In this document: positions 1 to 9,684 of the stretch, piece after piece
Layout: every line of letters begins with the position of its first letter
Position numbering within the stretch: the stretch's first letter is position 1
From: CAYJAD01 sp964368075
GTDB lineage: Bacteria > Desulfobacterota > Desulfovibrionia > Desulfovibrionales > Desulfovibrionaceae
Length of the DNA stretch: 23,258 nt
Reading direction: 5' to 3'
NCBI GenBank assembly: GCA_964368075.1
Contig: CAYJAD010000038.1
Span: 1 to 23,258, forward strand
Program-made: the position numbers and the translations under genes
Notes under the pieces: generated by a model
Told to the model about the DNA's origin: nothing
Seen by the model: only the letters and a program-made list of their open reading frames with translations
Databases searched by the model: none

Positions 1-3000
1 GTATTAAATAATACAGACAGTGATACCCAAAGTCTTGCCGAAGGCCAAAAAGTAGATGAGAAGTTTGAAATTACTGTTTCTGACGGTAAGGGTGGTTTTG
101 CCACTGCAGATGTCACAGTAAACATTGAAGGTACCAATGATGTACCTACACTTGATAGTGCACAAAACCTTACATATACAGATAATCTTTCCCAAGACGC
201 TGCTACCTTATTGGGCTTCACCAATTTAACAGGCAAAGCTGAAGCCTCTGACTTTGATACCGACAGCATGGCAGGTGGCACAGACAAGCTCTACTTTGGT
301 GTTTATGGGGAAATAGGTCAAGTACCCGACAAGGCAGAAGTAGGCCACTTTGACTTTACCATAACTACAGCTCTTGGCAAATATGGTGTGTTAACCATCG
401 ACCAAAGTTCTGGTGACTATACCTACACTGTGCCCAATGCTGTTGTTAAAGCTCTTGGCGCAGGTGAATCGCATGAAGAAACTTTCACCATCTATGTACG
501 CGACGAGCAAGGCGCGTATGCTGAAAAAGAAATTACAGTTAAAGTTATAGGTGTTAACGATGGCCCCACAGACTTTACAGTAATCGTAACAGACGGCAGC
601 GTGATTGATGATGGCGTTGGTCGTTATCAAGCTGGTGATATAATTACCACACCAAGAGATGAAAACAATGAATACGCTGGCAGCCTCACCGCCAGCGGTA
701 CACTTGCAGTGGTTGACCTTGACCTCACTGACAATGTTACCTTCTCTAATATCGGTACACCTACCATTACCTATGAAAGCGGTAATGAGCCTGCAACGCT
801 ACCCAATAGTAGTGAACTTGGTTCATTTATAATTACAAATGTTGAAAATGGCGCATTGAAAAATACTGCTTCTTATGAGTTTACCCTTAATGAAGACAGT
901 GACGCTGTTAACTCGCTTAACGAAGGTGAAAAAGTAACCATCACCTACGAAGTTGAAGCTAAAGACAAATATGGTGAAACCATCACCAATACGGTAACCA
1001 TCACCATTGAAGGTACCAACGACAGACCGTCTATCAGTGCAGAATCCACGACTGGTTTTGACCATGCTCTTACAGAAGACAAGGCAGGTGAAATAGCAAA
1101 AGGTTTTATTACCGTAGACGACAATGATGATGATGGCGATGAGCTCATCGAACAAACCTTAAGCGTAAAATCTGCGACGGATAGTGAAGAAGCTACTGCT
1201 GCAGGTGGTAATATCACTATTAGTGGTACCTATGGCACATTGACAATCAATGGCACTACCGGTGCGTATGAATATTCATTACAAAATGAAATGCCAGATG
1301 CCAGTGATCCAGATTATGCCGCAGCACTTGCTCGCTATAAGGCAGTTCAAGCTCTTAGCGAAAATGAGTCTAAAACTGAGAGTTTTACCGTAACTACCAC
1401 GGATAAACATGGTGCTAATGACTCTACTCCGTTAAACTTTACTGTAAAAGGCACTAACGACGCCCCTAACCTTACAATCAACGCTGAATCTAGTGTTCTT
1501 CAAGAGGCCGGTGTTGGCGACGGTGATGCTACCGTAGATGCCACCAACCCCAATGCCGCCAATAGCGGCGTTGCAGTAGCAAATGGTGAAATTACCTTCT
1601 CTGATGTAGATTTTACAGACACGCATACCTTAACAGTAGGTGGCGAAAAGTTTGCTGTTGGTACAACATATTATGTTGTCTTAGAAGGTAGTGCTTATGT
1701 ACTAAAAGAAGCTTCTGAGATTACAGTTGCAAACAATGCACATGTGGGAACAATTACCTTCACAGGTGCAGATAAATCTTTCTCTTACGAATTCACCTTA
1801 AATAATGATAACAAAGAAGTTCATGGACTGAATGAAGGTGAAACACTAAACCCAGCTGTAAGCCTTTCAGTTGTTGTGACAGACAGCACTAACACAAGCA
1901 ATAATTCTGATTCTGGCACTATCGATATCACCATCAATGGCACTAACGACTTACCAGAACTCACTCTTTCTAAGTGGAATACGCTTACTGGTGCTGGTGA
2001 CTTAATTGCTGTTGAAGATGGTGACAAGTCTGGAGAAAACCATAAAGGCAATGCAACAGCTACAGACGATGATACAAGCGATGTGGGCAACCTTGAATTT
2101 TTCGTAAGCACTAAAGATGCATACCAACATTTTAGCCAAGCAGCAGGCTCCGCAGACGACCTTGCCTTGGTTGAAAAAGATGCGACAAATACCAATGTAA
2201 ATACTACTGTTGCAACCACCGTTGAAGGTAAATTCGGTACATTTACCATTAATGCAGATGGAAGTTATGTCTATGACTTAGACGACTCTAAGGTGCAATA
2301 TTTGAGCAAAGACGATACTGAATCTGAAACATTTTATGTATATGTAAAAGATACTAATGGAGCTTGGGTTGCAAAGCCAGTTAATGTTGAAATTCAGGGT
2401 ACTAACGATATTCCAACTGTTGATGTGAAAGAAGCTTCACACACTCTCTTTGAAGCTGGCGACGGTCGCAAAACAGATGGAACCGATATCATTACTTCAA
2501 GCCCTAACCAAGACTTTGCCGGTATTTCCACAGCAAAAGGTTCTCTTGATTTTGATGATATTGATGGAGACTCCCTTAGCTATACTTTGGGTATGGGAAC
2601 TGCTGCAACTGCCAGTGGTACTCTTAATAATGGCAGTCTTTATATTGAAGATGCCTATGGTTCATTTACCTTTAACCCTACAAATGGCGAATACACCTAC
2701 GAAATAGATAAAGCAAAAGGTAACCCTGTAGATGCCATGAACTATGGTGATTCTGTTACCAAAACCTTTACCGTAACTGCCAATGACGGCAATGGCGGCA
2801 CTGTAACTAGCACCATTACCATTGTTATCAAAGGCACAAATGACCAACCCACAATTCTTCTTACCGCAGGAAAAGAAACACTAGAGTTTTATGAAGATGG
2901 TCAAGGTGTTGGCAATGGCACAGTCGTTAAAGGCACAGCCGGCATTGGCGATGCAGACAGCAAAGACACACATGAATTCTTCATTGCTAAGGGTGATGCT

Positions 3001-6000
3001 GGTGCAAATGATGATGCAGAAGTTGGCACATTAGATACTTCAAACCTTACCTTAGAAGGTAATATTGTGTCTGGTGACTATGGCTCATTCACCATTGATG
3101 CGGCGGGTAATTATAGCTACACAGTAGATACAAACAAAACGCAACATCTTGGCGAATATGACGAGAATGACCCAAGCACCTATGTGACAGAAGAATTCAC
3201 CATTTACGTGAAAGATAATAATGGCGCTTGGTCATCTGAAGTTATTACTGTAGTTATCAAAGGCCAAAATGATGCACCTGTAATCGCTACAGCTACCGAT
3301 GTACAAGTATCAGAAGTGTTCTTACCTGACGGCACAAAAATTGACCATGATACAACTGATGGATTTAAATCTAACGTAGCCAGCGGCACCATAGCAGCAA
3401 CTGACGCTGAAGGCGATACCCTAACCTTTGCTTGGAATGCAACTCAACCAAACCTGTACACAAGTGAAGGCACTTTAATTCAGTGGACTGTAAGTGCTGA
3501 TGGTTCAACTCTTACTGGCTATACTGGTGTAATAGGCGATACTTCCTATACAGAAATCATCACTGCCGTAAGGGGTGCTGATGCTGCTAATCCTGATGAC
3601 TACACTGTAACTCTTAAAGAATCTGTTCGTCATGACACACCAAATACAGGTCTTGACTCTGATTACAACACTGACCTTGATAAGGACAATACTCTCAATC
3701 CTAATGACAATGACTCATCAAATCCAATTGATACCAACCCAAGCCTCAACTTAGGTTTTACAGTATCTGATGGCACCAACAGCACCCCTGGCTCTATTGA
3801 TGTTGCAATTGAGGACGACATTGTTGATTTGACTCAAAGCGGCGACGTTGAAAGCTCTAAAGTTGACTATTTTACAACAGAAGGAGCACTTGATTTTAAA
3901 GGGGATACTGGATCAACTAATAACGTATTGTTCTCAGATACATACCCAGACAATACAGTAAGTGGTTTGAAATTCTCAGCCGGAACTTTTAATTATAACA
4001 ATCCTGCTTCCGGCACTTTAGGCACACTTACTGTAGGCAGCGACCAAGAGGTTGTTCTTTATAATCCAACAGGCGAAGGTTACACTAATGGTGTTGGTAT
4101 TGGCAAAGAAGGCGGCAAAAATTTAGATGGCGAAATCTCACACAATGAAACAACAAACATTAGTGAAGCCTTAATTATTGACATACCTGATGGAAAGCTT
4201 GCTTACTCTTTCAATCTTGAGCTTTCTTGCATCACCACTGCAAAAGAAGCCGGATATGATCCTGATCAATCAAATGGTGGACCTAACTATAAACCTGATC
4301 TTGTTGATAAAGGCTGGGTAATTCTTTACAGAGAGGGTGTAGAAGTTGGCAGATTTGAAATTGAAGGCACACCAGCTGGCGGTACTGAACTTATTGACGA
4401 CAGCTATTTCAGCTCTGGTTTTGACAGAATTGTTATTGTTCCTGCTGATAACGACCATGATGGTTCATTAACAAGTGAATTTATAGTTTCTAAACTAGAA
4501 ATCACAAGCCCTGAAGCCGTATTACAACAACATACAGGCAAAGTGAATGGTGCTGGTGCGGATGGTTTCACACTTTCAACTAATGATATTACAGTTGATG
4601 ACGCAAACCTCACAGTTACCTTCGAAAATGGTCAATATATTGCAAAAGATGCTAGCGGTGAAACATACTTTACAGTCACTGTTGGTACTGACGGTAGCTG
4701 GACAATGCATCAATACAAATCAATGGACGACAATATTGAATTGAAATTTGAAGCCACTGATAGCGATGGTGATAAGGACAGCATAACTGTTACTGTAAAC
4801 CCAACGACACAAACAACGCTCACACTTACAGCAGATCCAGCTACAAGCACAGAAGATGCTGGTGATGCCGGTATTAAATATATCCTCACTGTGGGTGAAG
4901 AAGTGCAAAGTAAAATGGATGTCACAGTAACTATTGATGGTATTAATAGTACTGTAACTATCTATCCTAAAGGAACGGATCTTGGTGGCGGTGTTTTGAG
5001 CGATGGTAAAACAGCTAGCTTTACAGTAGTCGAACGCACCGATGATTTGTATAAGCAAGACGACACCACCCATAGTGTAAGCATTCAGGGCGTTGATAAG
5101 ACCAACAACGGCGGCTTTGAAGATGTTAGGTTTGATGACACACCAGTAGCAACCACAGTAACTGACGATGCTGACGTAACTAAGGTGTCACTCTCTGCAA
5201 ATGCTTCAAGCGTAGACGACGGTGAGCTAGTCACTTATACTGTAGCTCTCACTAACCCTGTAGAAGCAGGTAAGAGCTTTGTTATTGAGGTAAATATACC
5301 TGGTGAAAGTACCCCACGCGAAATTACCATTGTAGCCGGTGCCACAACAGCAACCTTTACCGCAACCCCGTCCGCAGAAGACAACTTCACCATTTCCTTT
5401 GGTGATGTGATAACTAGCAGCTTTGAAAGCTTAACAAAGGGTGATCCGATTACAACAAATGTTGTACCAAAAATTGACACAGCTCTTTCCGGAGTAACAA
5501 CCTTTGATGCGGCAGTTGTAGGTGTAAACAATGCAGAAACTGCAGATGATGAAGGTCGCGAAGGTGCACCTAGCCAAGCATGGCCTGATGATGTAACGCC
5601 TGTACATAAGGATTCAGGTTCCTTCACCATCACTTCTGAAGATGGTGTGAAGAGTTTTAGCATTGGTGATGTGACCTTTACGGTAAACGCTGATGGTTCG
5701 CTTAATCCAAGTAATGGTACCGGCGAGGTACAAGGCCAGTATGGCTATATCAGTAATGTTGTGATTACACCTGACTCAAATAATGGTAACTACACCGTTA
5801 CTTACGAATATACCCAAACTAATAACTCATTGAAGCATAATGAAGACTCCTTGAATGATAATAAAGTCGAAACCACATATACTACTGATACTGTTATCGG
5901 CGATCAGTTTGATATTACAGTTACCGACACCAATGGAGGCACCGCATCTGTAACAAACGGTATCACAGCCCAACTCACGGACGATGTGATTGTTATGGAT

Positions 6001-7548
6001 ATGGAAAATGCTGAAACAACCATTGGTCATACCACCAAACCTTCCATTGCAGATGTGGATATCGATTTTAATGCGACAACACTTGGAGATGAAAAAACGG
6101 CAAGCAAAGACTTCGGTGGTTTCACCGCTACCGCAGGGCAATATAATCATGCAACTAATACCATCGTCATGGATGGTGCCGGCTTATATGAAAGCGGTAC
6201 TTTAGAAATTGGTAAAGCCGGAAGTCATGTAGGATTAAGCATTAATTCTACTCTTGATGAGGGTGATAAAACAACGAACCAAACTGACGGTCGTGTAAAT
6301 GTTAGCCAAGGGCAGGATGTTTCTGAAGCCATTATTCTGACTCTTCCTGAAGGTGATGACCTTGCCTACAGTGCAACGTTTGATATTGGCGCCTTCTTCC
6401 CAGAAGGTAGCGGCGATAGTGTCACTGAAGAAATGGTTATTATCTTCTACGATGGCCCTACAGAAGTAGGTAGATTTGAGCTTGACGCTAAAAATAAAGA
6501 CGGCGAATACGATTCTAATATCAAATACCTTGTACCCGAAGGTTTTAACAAAGTGGTTCTTGCTCCTCAAGACAATGGCGCAAGCGGAAGCAGCAATAGC
6601 GACTTCTTCTTGAGTGGCCTGTCCTTTGGTGGCAAGGAAATTGTGGAAAGTACAACCGTTAAAAGCTCTTTTACTATTAACGCCGCCGATGGTGTAGGCT
6701 CTCTTGAAGCTTCTAAAATCACCATTGGTGGAAAAGAGTATACACTTGTTGGGAATGGAAACTATGAAAATGGCCAAAGCTATCAAGTAAAAGATGAAAA
6801 TATGCTTGCAGGAGAATTGCAAGTTACCTTTGACAAAGCAGGGGAAGCTTCTTGGACACTTGACTTAAACCCCGGCTATGAGGGCGAAGTAAATATTACC
6901 TTTAAAGCCACAGATCTCGACGGTGATACTACAACTGAAAGTGTCACCATCGATCCTGCGAGTCCTAATAAAACTTCACTTGCAGAGGGCGAAAGTGGCA
7001 TTGGCAACGACACCCTTAAAGGCGGCGCTGGTAACGACACCCTTAAGGGGGAAGCAGGTGATGATATACTCATTGGCGGAGCTGGCGCAGACTTTCTTGA
7101 TGGTGGCGAAGGCGATGACATACTCTTTGCTGATGCAAGTGATACAAGTATTCATGGCGGTAGCGGCAATGATTTGATTGTGTACGATACGGCTGTGATG
7201 GATTCATTAACACTGGCTGATGTTGTAAAAACGAATATAAGTGGCGGCGACGGCATTGACATTCTTTTAGCTAACGTGACGGAGGTTTCGCCTGAATTGT
7301 TAACTGAAGCAAAGAATTCAAGTATTGAAATTCTTATGTTCGGTAAAGATGGTGTTGACGATGCCGCTATCAAAGCAGCAAAAGAATTACAAGAAAGCCT
7401 GAGCGATAAAGAAGACAAAGACAATGCCATTAATGCTGCGACAGACCTGAAGGGCTGGAACCCCAAAGGCACTCAAGGTGACTATACAGAGTTCCATAGC
7501 GATGATGATAAGATGACCATTCTTATTCAGACCAACCTTCTTGGCTAA
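1..7548 (+). CDS. Giant RTX/VCBS-repeat adhesin, 3' part (partial)
   Basis: The frame is open from the first base, so the gene starts outside the window; 2515 residues are visible. It is predicted to be a type I-secreted, calcium-binding surface adhesin. About eight repeats of roughly 140-170 residues end in the VCBS-type signature (I/V)xGTND.P, at about 118-147, 538-567, 1003-1030, 1438-1467, 1927-1956, 2389-2418, 2821-2850 and 3250-3280. Then come a non-VCBS module (3886-4510), an Ig-like/LapA-like stretch (4810-5460), a T1SS-143-like domain (5614-5990) and a second copy of the non-VCBS module (6040-6640). RTX nonapeptides of the form GGxGNDxLx lie at about 7000-7180, followed by an Asp/Lys-rich tail that ends in hydrophobic residues, as expected of a C-terminal type I secretion signal. 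The composition is acidic and Thr/Asn/Gly-rich, with almost no cysteine. No secretion ABC transporter, membrane fusion protein or outer-membrane gene is seen nearby. The family is clear; the ligand cannot be told. Confidence 0.93.
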   Translation, partial: VLNNTDSDTQSLAEGQKVDEKFEITVSDGKGGFATADVTVNIEGTNDVPTLDSAQNLTYTDNLSQDAATLLGFTNLTGKAEASDFDTDSMAGGTDKLYFGVYGEIGQVPDKAEVGHFDFTITTALGKYGVLTIDQSSGDYTYTVPNAVVKALGAGESHEETFTIYVRDEQGAYAEKEITVKVIGVNDGPTDFTVIVTDGSVIDDGVGRYQAGDIITTPRDENNEYAGSLTASGTLAVVDLDLTDNVTFSNIGTPTITYESGNEPATLPNSSELGSFIITNVENGALKNTASYEFTLNEDSDAVNSLNEGEKVTITYEVEAKDKYGETITNTVTITIEGTNDRPSISAESTTGFDHALTEDKAGEIAKGFITVDDNDDDGDELIEQTLSVKSATDSEEATAAGGNITISGTYGTLTINGTTGAYEYSLQNEMPDASDPDYAAALARYKAVQALSENESKTESFTVTTTDKHGANDSTPLNFTVKGTNDAPNLTINAESSVLQEAGVGDGDATVDATNPNAANSGVAVANGEITFSDVDFTDTHTLTVGGEKFAVGTTYYVVLEGSAYVLKEASEITVANNAHVGTITFTGADKSFSYEFTLNNDNKEVHGLNEGETLNPAVSLSVVVTDSTNTSNNSDSGTIDITINGTNDLPELTLSKWNTLTGAGDLIAVEDGDKSGENHKGNATATDDDTSDVGNLEFFVSTKDAYQHFSQAAGSADDLALVEKDATNTNVNTTVATTVEGKFGTFTINADGSYVYDLDDSKVQYLSKDDTESETFYVYVKDTNGAWVAKPVNVEIQGTNDIPTVDVKEASHTLFEAGDGRKTDGTDIITSSPNQDFAGISTAKGSLDFDDIDGDSLSYTLGMGTAATASGTLNNGSLYIEDAYGSFTFNPTNGEYTYEIDKAKGNPVDAMNYGDSVTKTFTVTANDGNGGTVTSTITIVIKGTNDQPTILLTAGKETLEFYEDGQGVGNGTVVKGTAGIGDADSKDTHEFFIAKGDAGANDDAEVGTLDTSNLTLEGNIVSGDYGSFTIDAAGNYSYTVDTNKTQHLGEYDENDPSTYVTEEFTIYVKDNNGAWSSEVITVVIKGQNDAPVIATATDVQVSEVFLPDGTKIDHDTTDGFKSNVASGTIAATDAEGDTLTFAWNATQPNLYTSEGTLIQWTVSADGSTLTGYTGVIGDTSYTEIITAVRGADAANPDDYTVTLKESVRHDTPNTGLDSDYNTDLDKDNTLNPNDNDSSNPIDTNPSLNLGFTVSDGTNSTPGSIDVAIEDDIVDLTQSGDVESSKVDYFTTEGALDFKGDTGSTNNVLFSDTYPDNTVSGLKFSAGTFNYNNPASGTLGTLTVGSDQEVVLYNPTGEGYTNGVGIGKEGGKNLDGEISHNETTNISEALIIDIPDGKLAYSFNLELSCITTAKEAGYDPDQSNGGPNYKPDLVDKGWVILYREGVEVGRFEIEGTPAGGTELIDDSYFSSGFDRIVIVPADNDHDGSLTSEFIVSKLEITSPEAVLQQHTGKVNGAGADGFTLSTNDITVDDANLTVTFENGQYIAKDASGETYFTVTVGTDGSWTMHQYKSMDDNIELKFEATDSDGDKDSITVTVNPTTQTTLTLTADPATSTEDAGDAGIKYILTVGEEVQSKMDVTVTIDGINSTVTIYPKGTDLGGGVLSDGKTASFTVVERTDDLYKQDDTTHSVSIQGVDKTNNGGFEDVRFDDTPVATTVTDDADVTKVSLSANASSVDDGELVTYTVALTNPVEAGKSFVIEVNIPGESTPREITIVAGATTATFTATPSAEDNFTISFGDVITSSFESLTKGDPITTNVVPKIDTALSGVTTFDAAVVGVNNAETADDEGREGAPSQAWPDDVTPVHKDSGSFTITSEDGVKSFSIGDVTFTVNADGSLNPSNGTGEVQGQYGYISNVVITPDSNNGNYTVTYEYTQTNNSLKHNEDSLNDNKVETTYTTDTVIGDQFDITVTDTNGGTASVTNGITAQLTDDVIVMDMENAETTIGHTTKPSIADVDIDFNATTLGDEKTASKDFGGFTATAGQYNHATNTIVMDGAGLYESGTLEIGKAGSHVGLSINSTLDEGDKTTNQTDGRVNVSQGQDVSEAIILTLPEGDDLAYSATFDIGAFFPEGSGDSVTEEMVIIFYDGPTEVGRFELDAKNKDGEYDSNIKYLVPEGFNKVVLAPQDNGASGSSNSDFFLSGLSFGGKEIVESTTVKSSFTINAADGVGSLEASKITIGGKEYTLVGNGNYENGQSYQVKDENMLAGELQVTFDKAGEASWTLDLNPGYEGEVNITFKATDLDGDTTTESVTIDPASPNKTSLAEGESGIGNDTLKGGAGNDTLKGEAGDDILIGGAGADFLDGGEGDDILFADASDTSIHGGSGNDLIVYDTAVMDSLTLADVVKTNISGGDGIDILLANVTEVSPELLTEAKNSSIEILMFGKDGVDDAAIKAAKELQESLSDKEDKDNAINAATDLKGWNPKGTQGDYTEFHSDDDKMTILIQTNLLG
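3886..4800 (+). repeat. First copy of a duplicated ~300-residue super-module in the adhesin
   Basis: At protein level this block matches 6040-6954. Shared landmarks in order are an SEA.I motif followed by LAYS (about 4159-4220), an EVGRFE motif (about 4336-4362), an F(D/N).(I/V)V..P.DN...GS motif near 4415-4470, and then a second unit with a .G(S/E)ASWT-like motif ending in .F.ATD.DGD before the next linker (about 4690-4790). It is not a VCBS repeat. The fold is unknown; a beta-sandwich is a guess. Confidence 0.6.
6040..6954 (+). repeat. Second copy of the duplicated super-module in the adhesin
   Basis: This is the partner of 3886-4800, with the same order of landmarks: SEAIILTLP then LAYS (6319-6390), EVGRFEL (about 6463-6483), GFNKVVLAP with DN..GSS.SDFF (6541-6610), then SWTLDLN and FKATDLDGD (about 6850-6925). 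It sits directly before the RTX repeats. The copies differ at most positions, so the duplication is old. Confidence 0.6.
7000..7180 (+). repeat. RTX calcium-binding nonapeptide repeats
   Basis: About six glycine/aspartate nonapeptides of the GGxGxDxLx type follow one another, with residues such as GNDTLKGGAGNDTLKGEAG in the first two. The first two units are also near-identical in DNA (the stretch aacgacacccttaa occurs twice). Such repeats form a Ca2+-binding parallel beta-roll and mark type I secretion substrates. They lie about 120 residues from the C-terminus, as usual. Confidence 0.93.
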
Positions 7549-7569
7549 TAATTTCACAAACTAAAACCT

Positions 7570-7602
7570 AAGCCCCTGTTACGAAAGTAGCGGGGGCTTT
7601 TT
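7570..7602 (+). terminator. Intrinsic terminator of the adhesin gene
   Basis: A 12-bp stem (arms 7571-7582 and 7587-7598, two G-U pairs) closes on a GAAA tetraloop, and a run of T follows at 7598-7602. It starts 22 bases after the adhesin stop codon. The GC-rich base (AGCCCC/GGGGCT) and GNRA loop make this one of the clearest terminators in the window. Confidence 0.9.
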
Positions 7603-7903
7603 GTACCGCCCTTAACTTGCTCTATCAGGTTATGAGAACTTAAAATTCGCCGCGAAAGTTACATCTTGGGCACTTCGAAAATGCCTCGAATTTGAGTTGA
7701 AATTTTTTATAATATTTTTTATCTTATCAGCTACAGAGAAAATTATTGTGTAGAAATTATCAATTTAAAGAGCAAGATTCTTCTGATGAGCAATGGCGAA
7801 TTTTGAACTGAAGCCAAAGCATCCTCTTTAAACAAATTGTTAAGGCTCAACTTAATTAAAACTTGCTTCTCACTAATCATCCTTAATTTTCGGAGGTCAA
7901 TTT
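7603..7903. other. Intergenic spacer before the chaperone/effector pair
   Basis: No coding sequence with a ribosome binding site is seen on either strand. The stretch is AT-rich in its middle and carries a candidate promoter at 7697-7725; the final bases hold the strong Shine-Dalgarno of the next gene. This would leave a leader of about 170 bases, in which I see no clear hairpin. Confidence 0.5.
7697..7725 (+). promoter_or_regulatory. Candidate sigma-70 promoter for the chaperone/effector unit
   Basis: TTGAAA (7697-7702) and TATCTT (7720-7725) are separated by 17 bases, in an AT-rich setting between a terminator and the next + strand gene. The -10 match is only moderate, and other AT-rich hexamers overlap (TATAAT at 7708-7713 has no good -35). 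Confidence 0.3.
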
Positions 7904-8359
7904 ATGAATATTATTTATTTTGTGGAGGAATTTGCCAAAGCTGTTCAAAGTGACACCATAAAAAATGAACATGATGCTGTTTCAAGTGTAAAGATTGGTG
8001 ATTTTGAACTTTTTTTCGCATATTTTGAACAAAGAAATACTATCATGCTTCATGCTTCAATCTATGAGCATGATGGCAGCAAAGAATATTTAGCTCATTT
8101 ATTGCAAATGAACAATTTTTTCTCAAAAACACATGGTATTTGCCTTGGCATTGACGGCAATATTGTTACTGCACAACTCAACGTTTTTATGATTGATGAG
8201 GAACAAAGCACCAAAAATCTTGAGCTATTTATGGCTCAAAGTAAACTATTTTTAGTCAATTTACCTCAAATCCTTGAGTACTTAAAAACTGACTTTGAAC
8301 CAGATAATAACGTGGAAACGCACAATGAAAATATATTAAACCCTACATTACTTGTATAA
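7904..8359 (+). CDS. CesT-family type III secretion chaperone
   Basis: This is a small acidic protein of 151 residues, in the size range of class I type III secretion chaperones. A CesT/Tir-chaperone pattern is visible: an N-terminal helix, a beta region at about 25-55, then LLQMNNFF (66-73) followed by GICLGIDG (78-85), a beta strand, and a long helix at about 100-130. In the family such proteins dimerise in the cytosol, bind the N-terminal part of an effector and keep it ready for export. The start is fixed by GGAGGT at 7892-7897. The next gene follows after 24 bases on the same strand, which is the usual chaperone-effector layout. The C-terminal 20 residues are Asn-rich and probably disordered. 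The family call rests on motif and context only; no type III apparatus gene lies in the window. Confidence 0.7.
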   Translation: MNIIYFVEEFAKAVQSDTIKNEHDAVSSVKIGDFELFFAYFEQRNTIMLHASIYEHDGSKEYLAHLLQMNNFFSKTHGICLGIDGNIVTAQLNVFMIDEEQSTKNLELFMAQSKLFLVNLPQILEYLKTDFEPDNNVETHNENILNPTLLV

Positions 8360-8383
8360 TTCACCGTAAAATAAGGAGTTTTT

Positions 8384-9607
8384 ATGTCAAATCCTATTAG
8401 AAATGTAAATCAATTAAGTACGCTTACCAGCCTCTCTGCATACGATGTAAAAGAAGGGGGCTTACATCAAATTAGTGATCTACACAAAGCAGCAAGACAA
8501 ATTGCTGACATGTTTAGAAATATGACTTCCAGCGGACAACTTCATATTGCAACGCGCAATGCGCAAGTTTCCACACAAATTCATAAATTAATACAAAATG
8601 AAGCAAATAATATAGCAAATGGCGATGCAGAAAACCAAGGTTTAACAATACAAAATATAAAGCGGCACAATCTTAATGGTCTTCATGCTTTAAAAGATCA
8701 AGTAAAAAACAGTGATATAAGTCGTGAAACTAAAGAAATTTTACTTTTCAACATTCAAACATTTGAGAATAAATTTAAGAATCCTACAAACTTGGATGAC
8801 GCACTGAACCAATCAAAAGGACTCTTGTCTTTTAAGAATTATATATTCAAAAAAGTTGATACGGGCTATGATGATACCGTCAATAATGCTCTGAAAACAT
8901 TTATTATAGATTACCGCAATTCAAGTACACTACCCGAACAGACCATATTTGAACAGCTGGCTCTAGATTTATACAGGGAAGGAATAGACCTTTTTATGAA
9001 TCAAATTTTAAGCCCAGAGGGCATTAACGGTGCTATTAAAAACGGAACTTATGGACACAACTGTGCTCAACGTTTACGTCAAGAATATGAAAATAGATCC
9101 TTAAGTGAAAATAATGATGATGAAATATCCTCACGTGTCCCCGAGCAAGTAACATTTTATAAAGAGATGATGAAAGATCTTTTTGCCGCTGGCAATCCTG
9201 CTGATTCTGATAAAAGCTTCAAAGCTTATGCACCTTTTTTCGCATCAATAATGAATCAATCGGGAATATCGCGCTACGTAGTTGCGAATCTTTGTAATGA
9301 TTTAGGTTTATGGTCCACTGGCGACTTTGCAAGCCTTGGAATAATCCCAAATATCACTAAAACCTTTTGTGAGGTAAAAAACAGCCCTCAAGGTTATGAT
9401 ATTGAAATACGAGGCGATGCTTATCTAAGAGCTGTTGATACCTCATATAATGCTGTAATGTTGGGAGACAGTAAATTTTCAGTAGAATTACATATTCCAA
9501 AAGGTCAAATTCGCCCAGAGGATGAAAATCCCCCCAGAATAACCAATGAAACATTTATTCCTGAATTTACGGTCAGCAATATAAAATTTAGCCATTCAAT
9601 TGAGTAA
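8384..9607 (+). CDS. Putative type III secreted effector (unknown family)
   Basis: I do not recognise the family of this 407-residue protein. It has no signal peptide and no membrane segment. The first 30 residues are rich in Ser, Thr and Asn and look flexible, as in type III export signals. Residues about 30-310 look mainly helical and polar; the last 90 (from about 318) look beta-rich. I see no kinase, protease, ADP-ribosyltransferase or ubiquitin-ligase motif. It directly follows a CesT-type chaperone gene with 24 bases between them and has its own Shine-Dalgarno (AAGGAG, 8373-8378). A hairpin at 9646-9676 could end the unit. The effector role is inferred from the pairing and the N-terminal composition; it could instead be a translocator or an unrelated cytosolic protein. 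Confidence 0.6.
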   Translation: MSNPIRNVNQLSTLTSLSAYDVKEGGLHQISDLHKAARQIADMFRNMTSSGQLHIATRNAQVSTQIHKLIQNEANNIANGDAENQGLTIQNIKRHNLNGLHALKDQVKNSDISRETKEILLFNIQTFENKFKNPTNLDDALNQSKGLLSFKNYIFKKVDTGYDDTVNNALKTFIIDYRNSSTLPEQTIFEQLALDLYREGIDLFMNQILSPEGINGAIKNGTYGHNCAQRLRQEYENRSLSENNDDEISSRVPEQVTFYKEMMKDLFAAGNPADSDKSFKAYAPFFASIMNQSGISRYVVANLCNDLGLWSTGDFASLGIIPNITKTFCEVKNSPQGYDIEIRGDAYLRAVDTSYNAVMLGDSKFSVELHIPKGQIRPEDENPPRITNETFIPEFTVSNIKFSHSIE

Positions 9608-9645
9608 AGTCATGTTACATCGTTAAAAAAATTTTACAACAGAAA

Positions 9646-9676
9646 AGGGACTTAAAGCATTTTGCTCTAAGTCCCT
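9646..9676 (+). terminator. Hairpin terminator candidate after the effector gene
   Basis: Arms AGGGACTTA (9646-9654) and TAAGTCCCT (9668-9676) pair perfectly, and after one mismatch a further AGCA/TGCT stem caps them with a 3-base loop. It lies 39 bases after the stop codon. The T-run behind it is poor (AAATTTTA), so it may also end transcription in the - direction, where AAAA/TTTT tracts lie on the other side, or it may stabilise the mRNA. Confidence 0.6.
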
Positions 9677-9684
9677 AAATTTTA

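Noticed and set aside
211..213. TTG at 211 as the start of the adhesin gene
   Set aside because: The frame is open and continues the same repeat pattern back to base 1 (another IEGTND motif at about 121-141), with no ribosome binding site at 211. The true start lies left of the window.
1..7548. Regular repeats in the adhesin as a CRISPR array
   Set aside because: The repeats are long, diverged and coding, with in-frame VCBS motifs; no short identical repeat with spacers is seen in the window.
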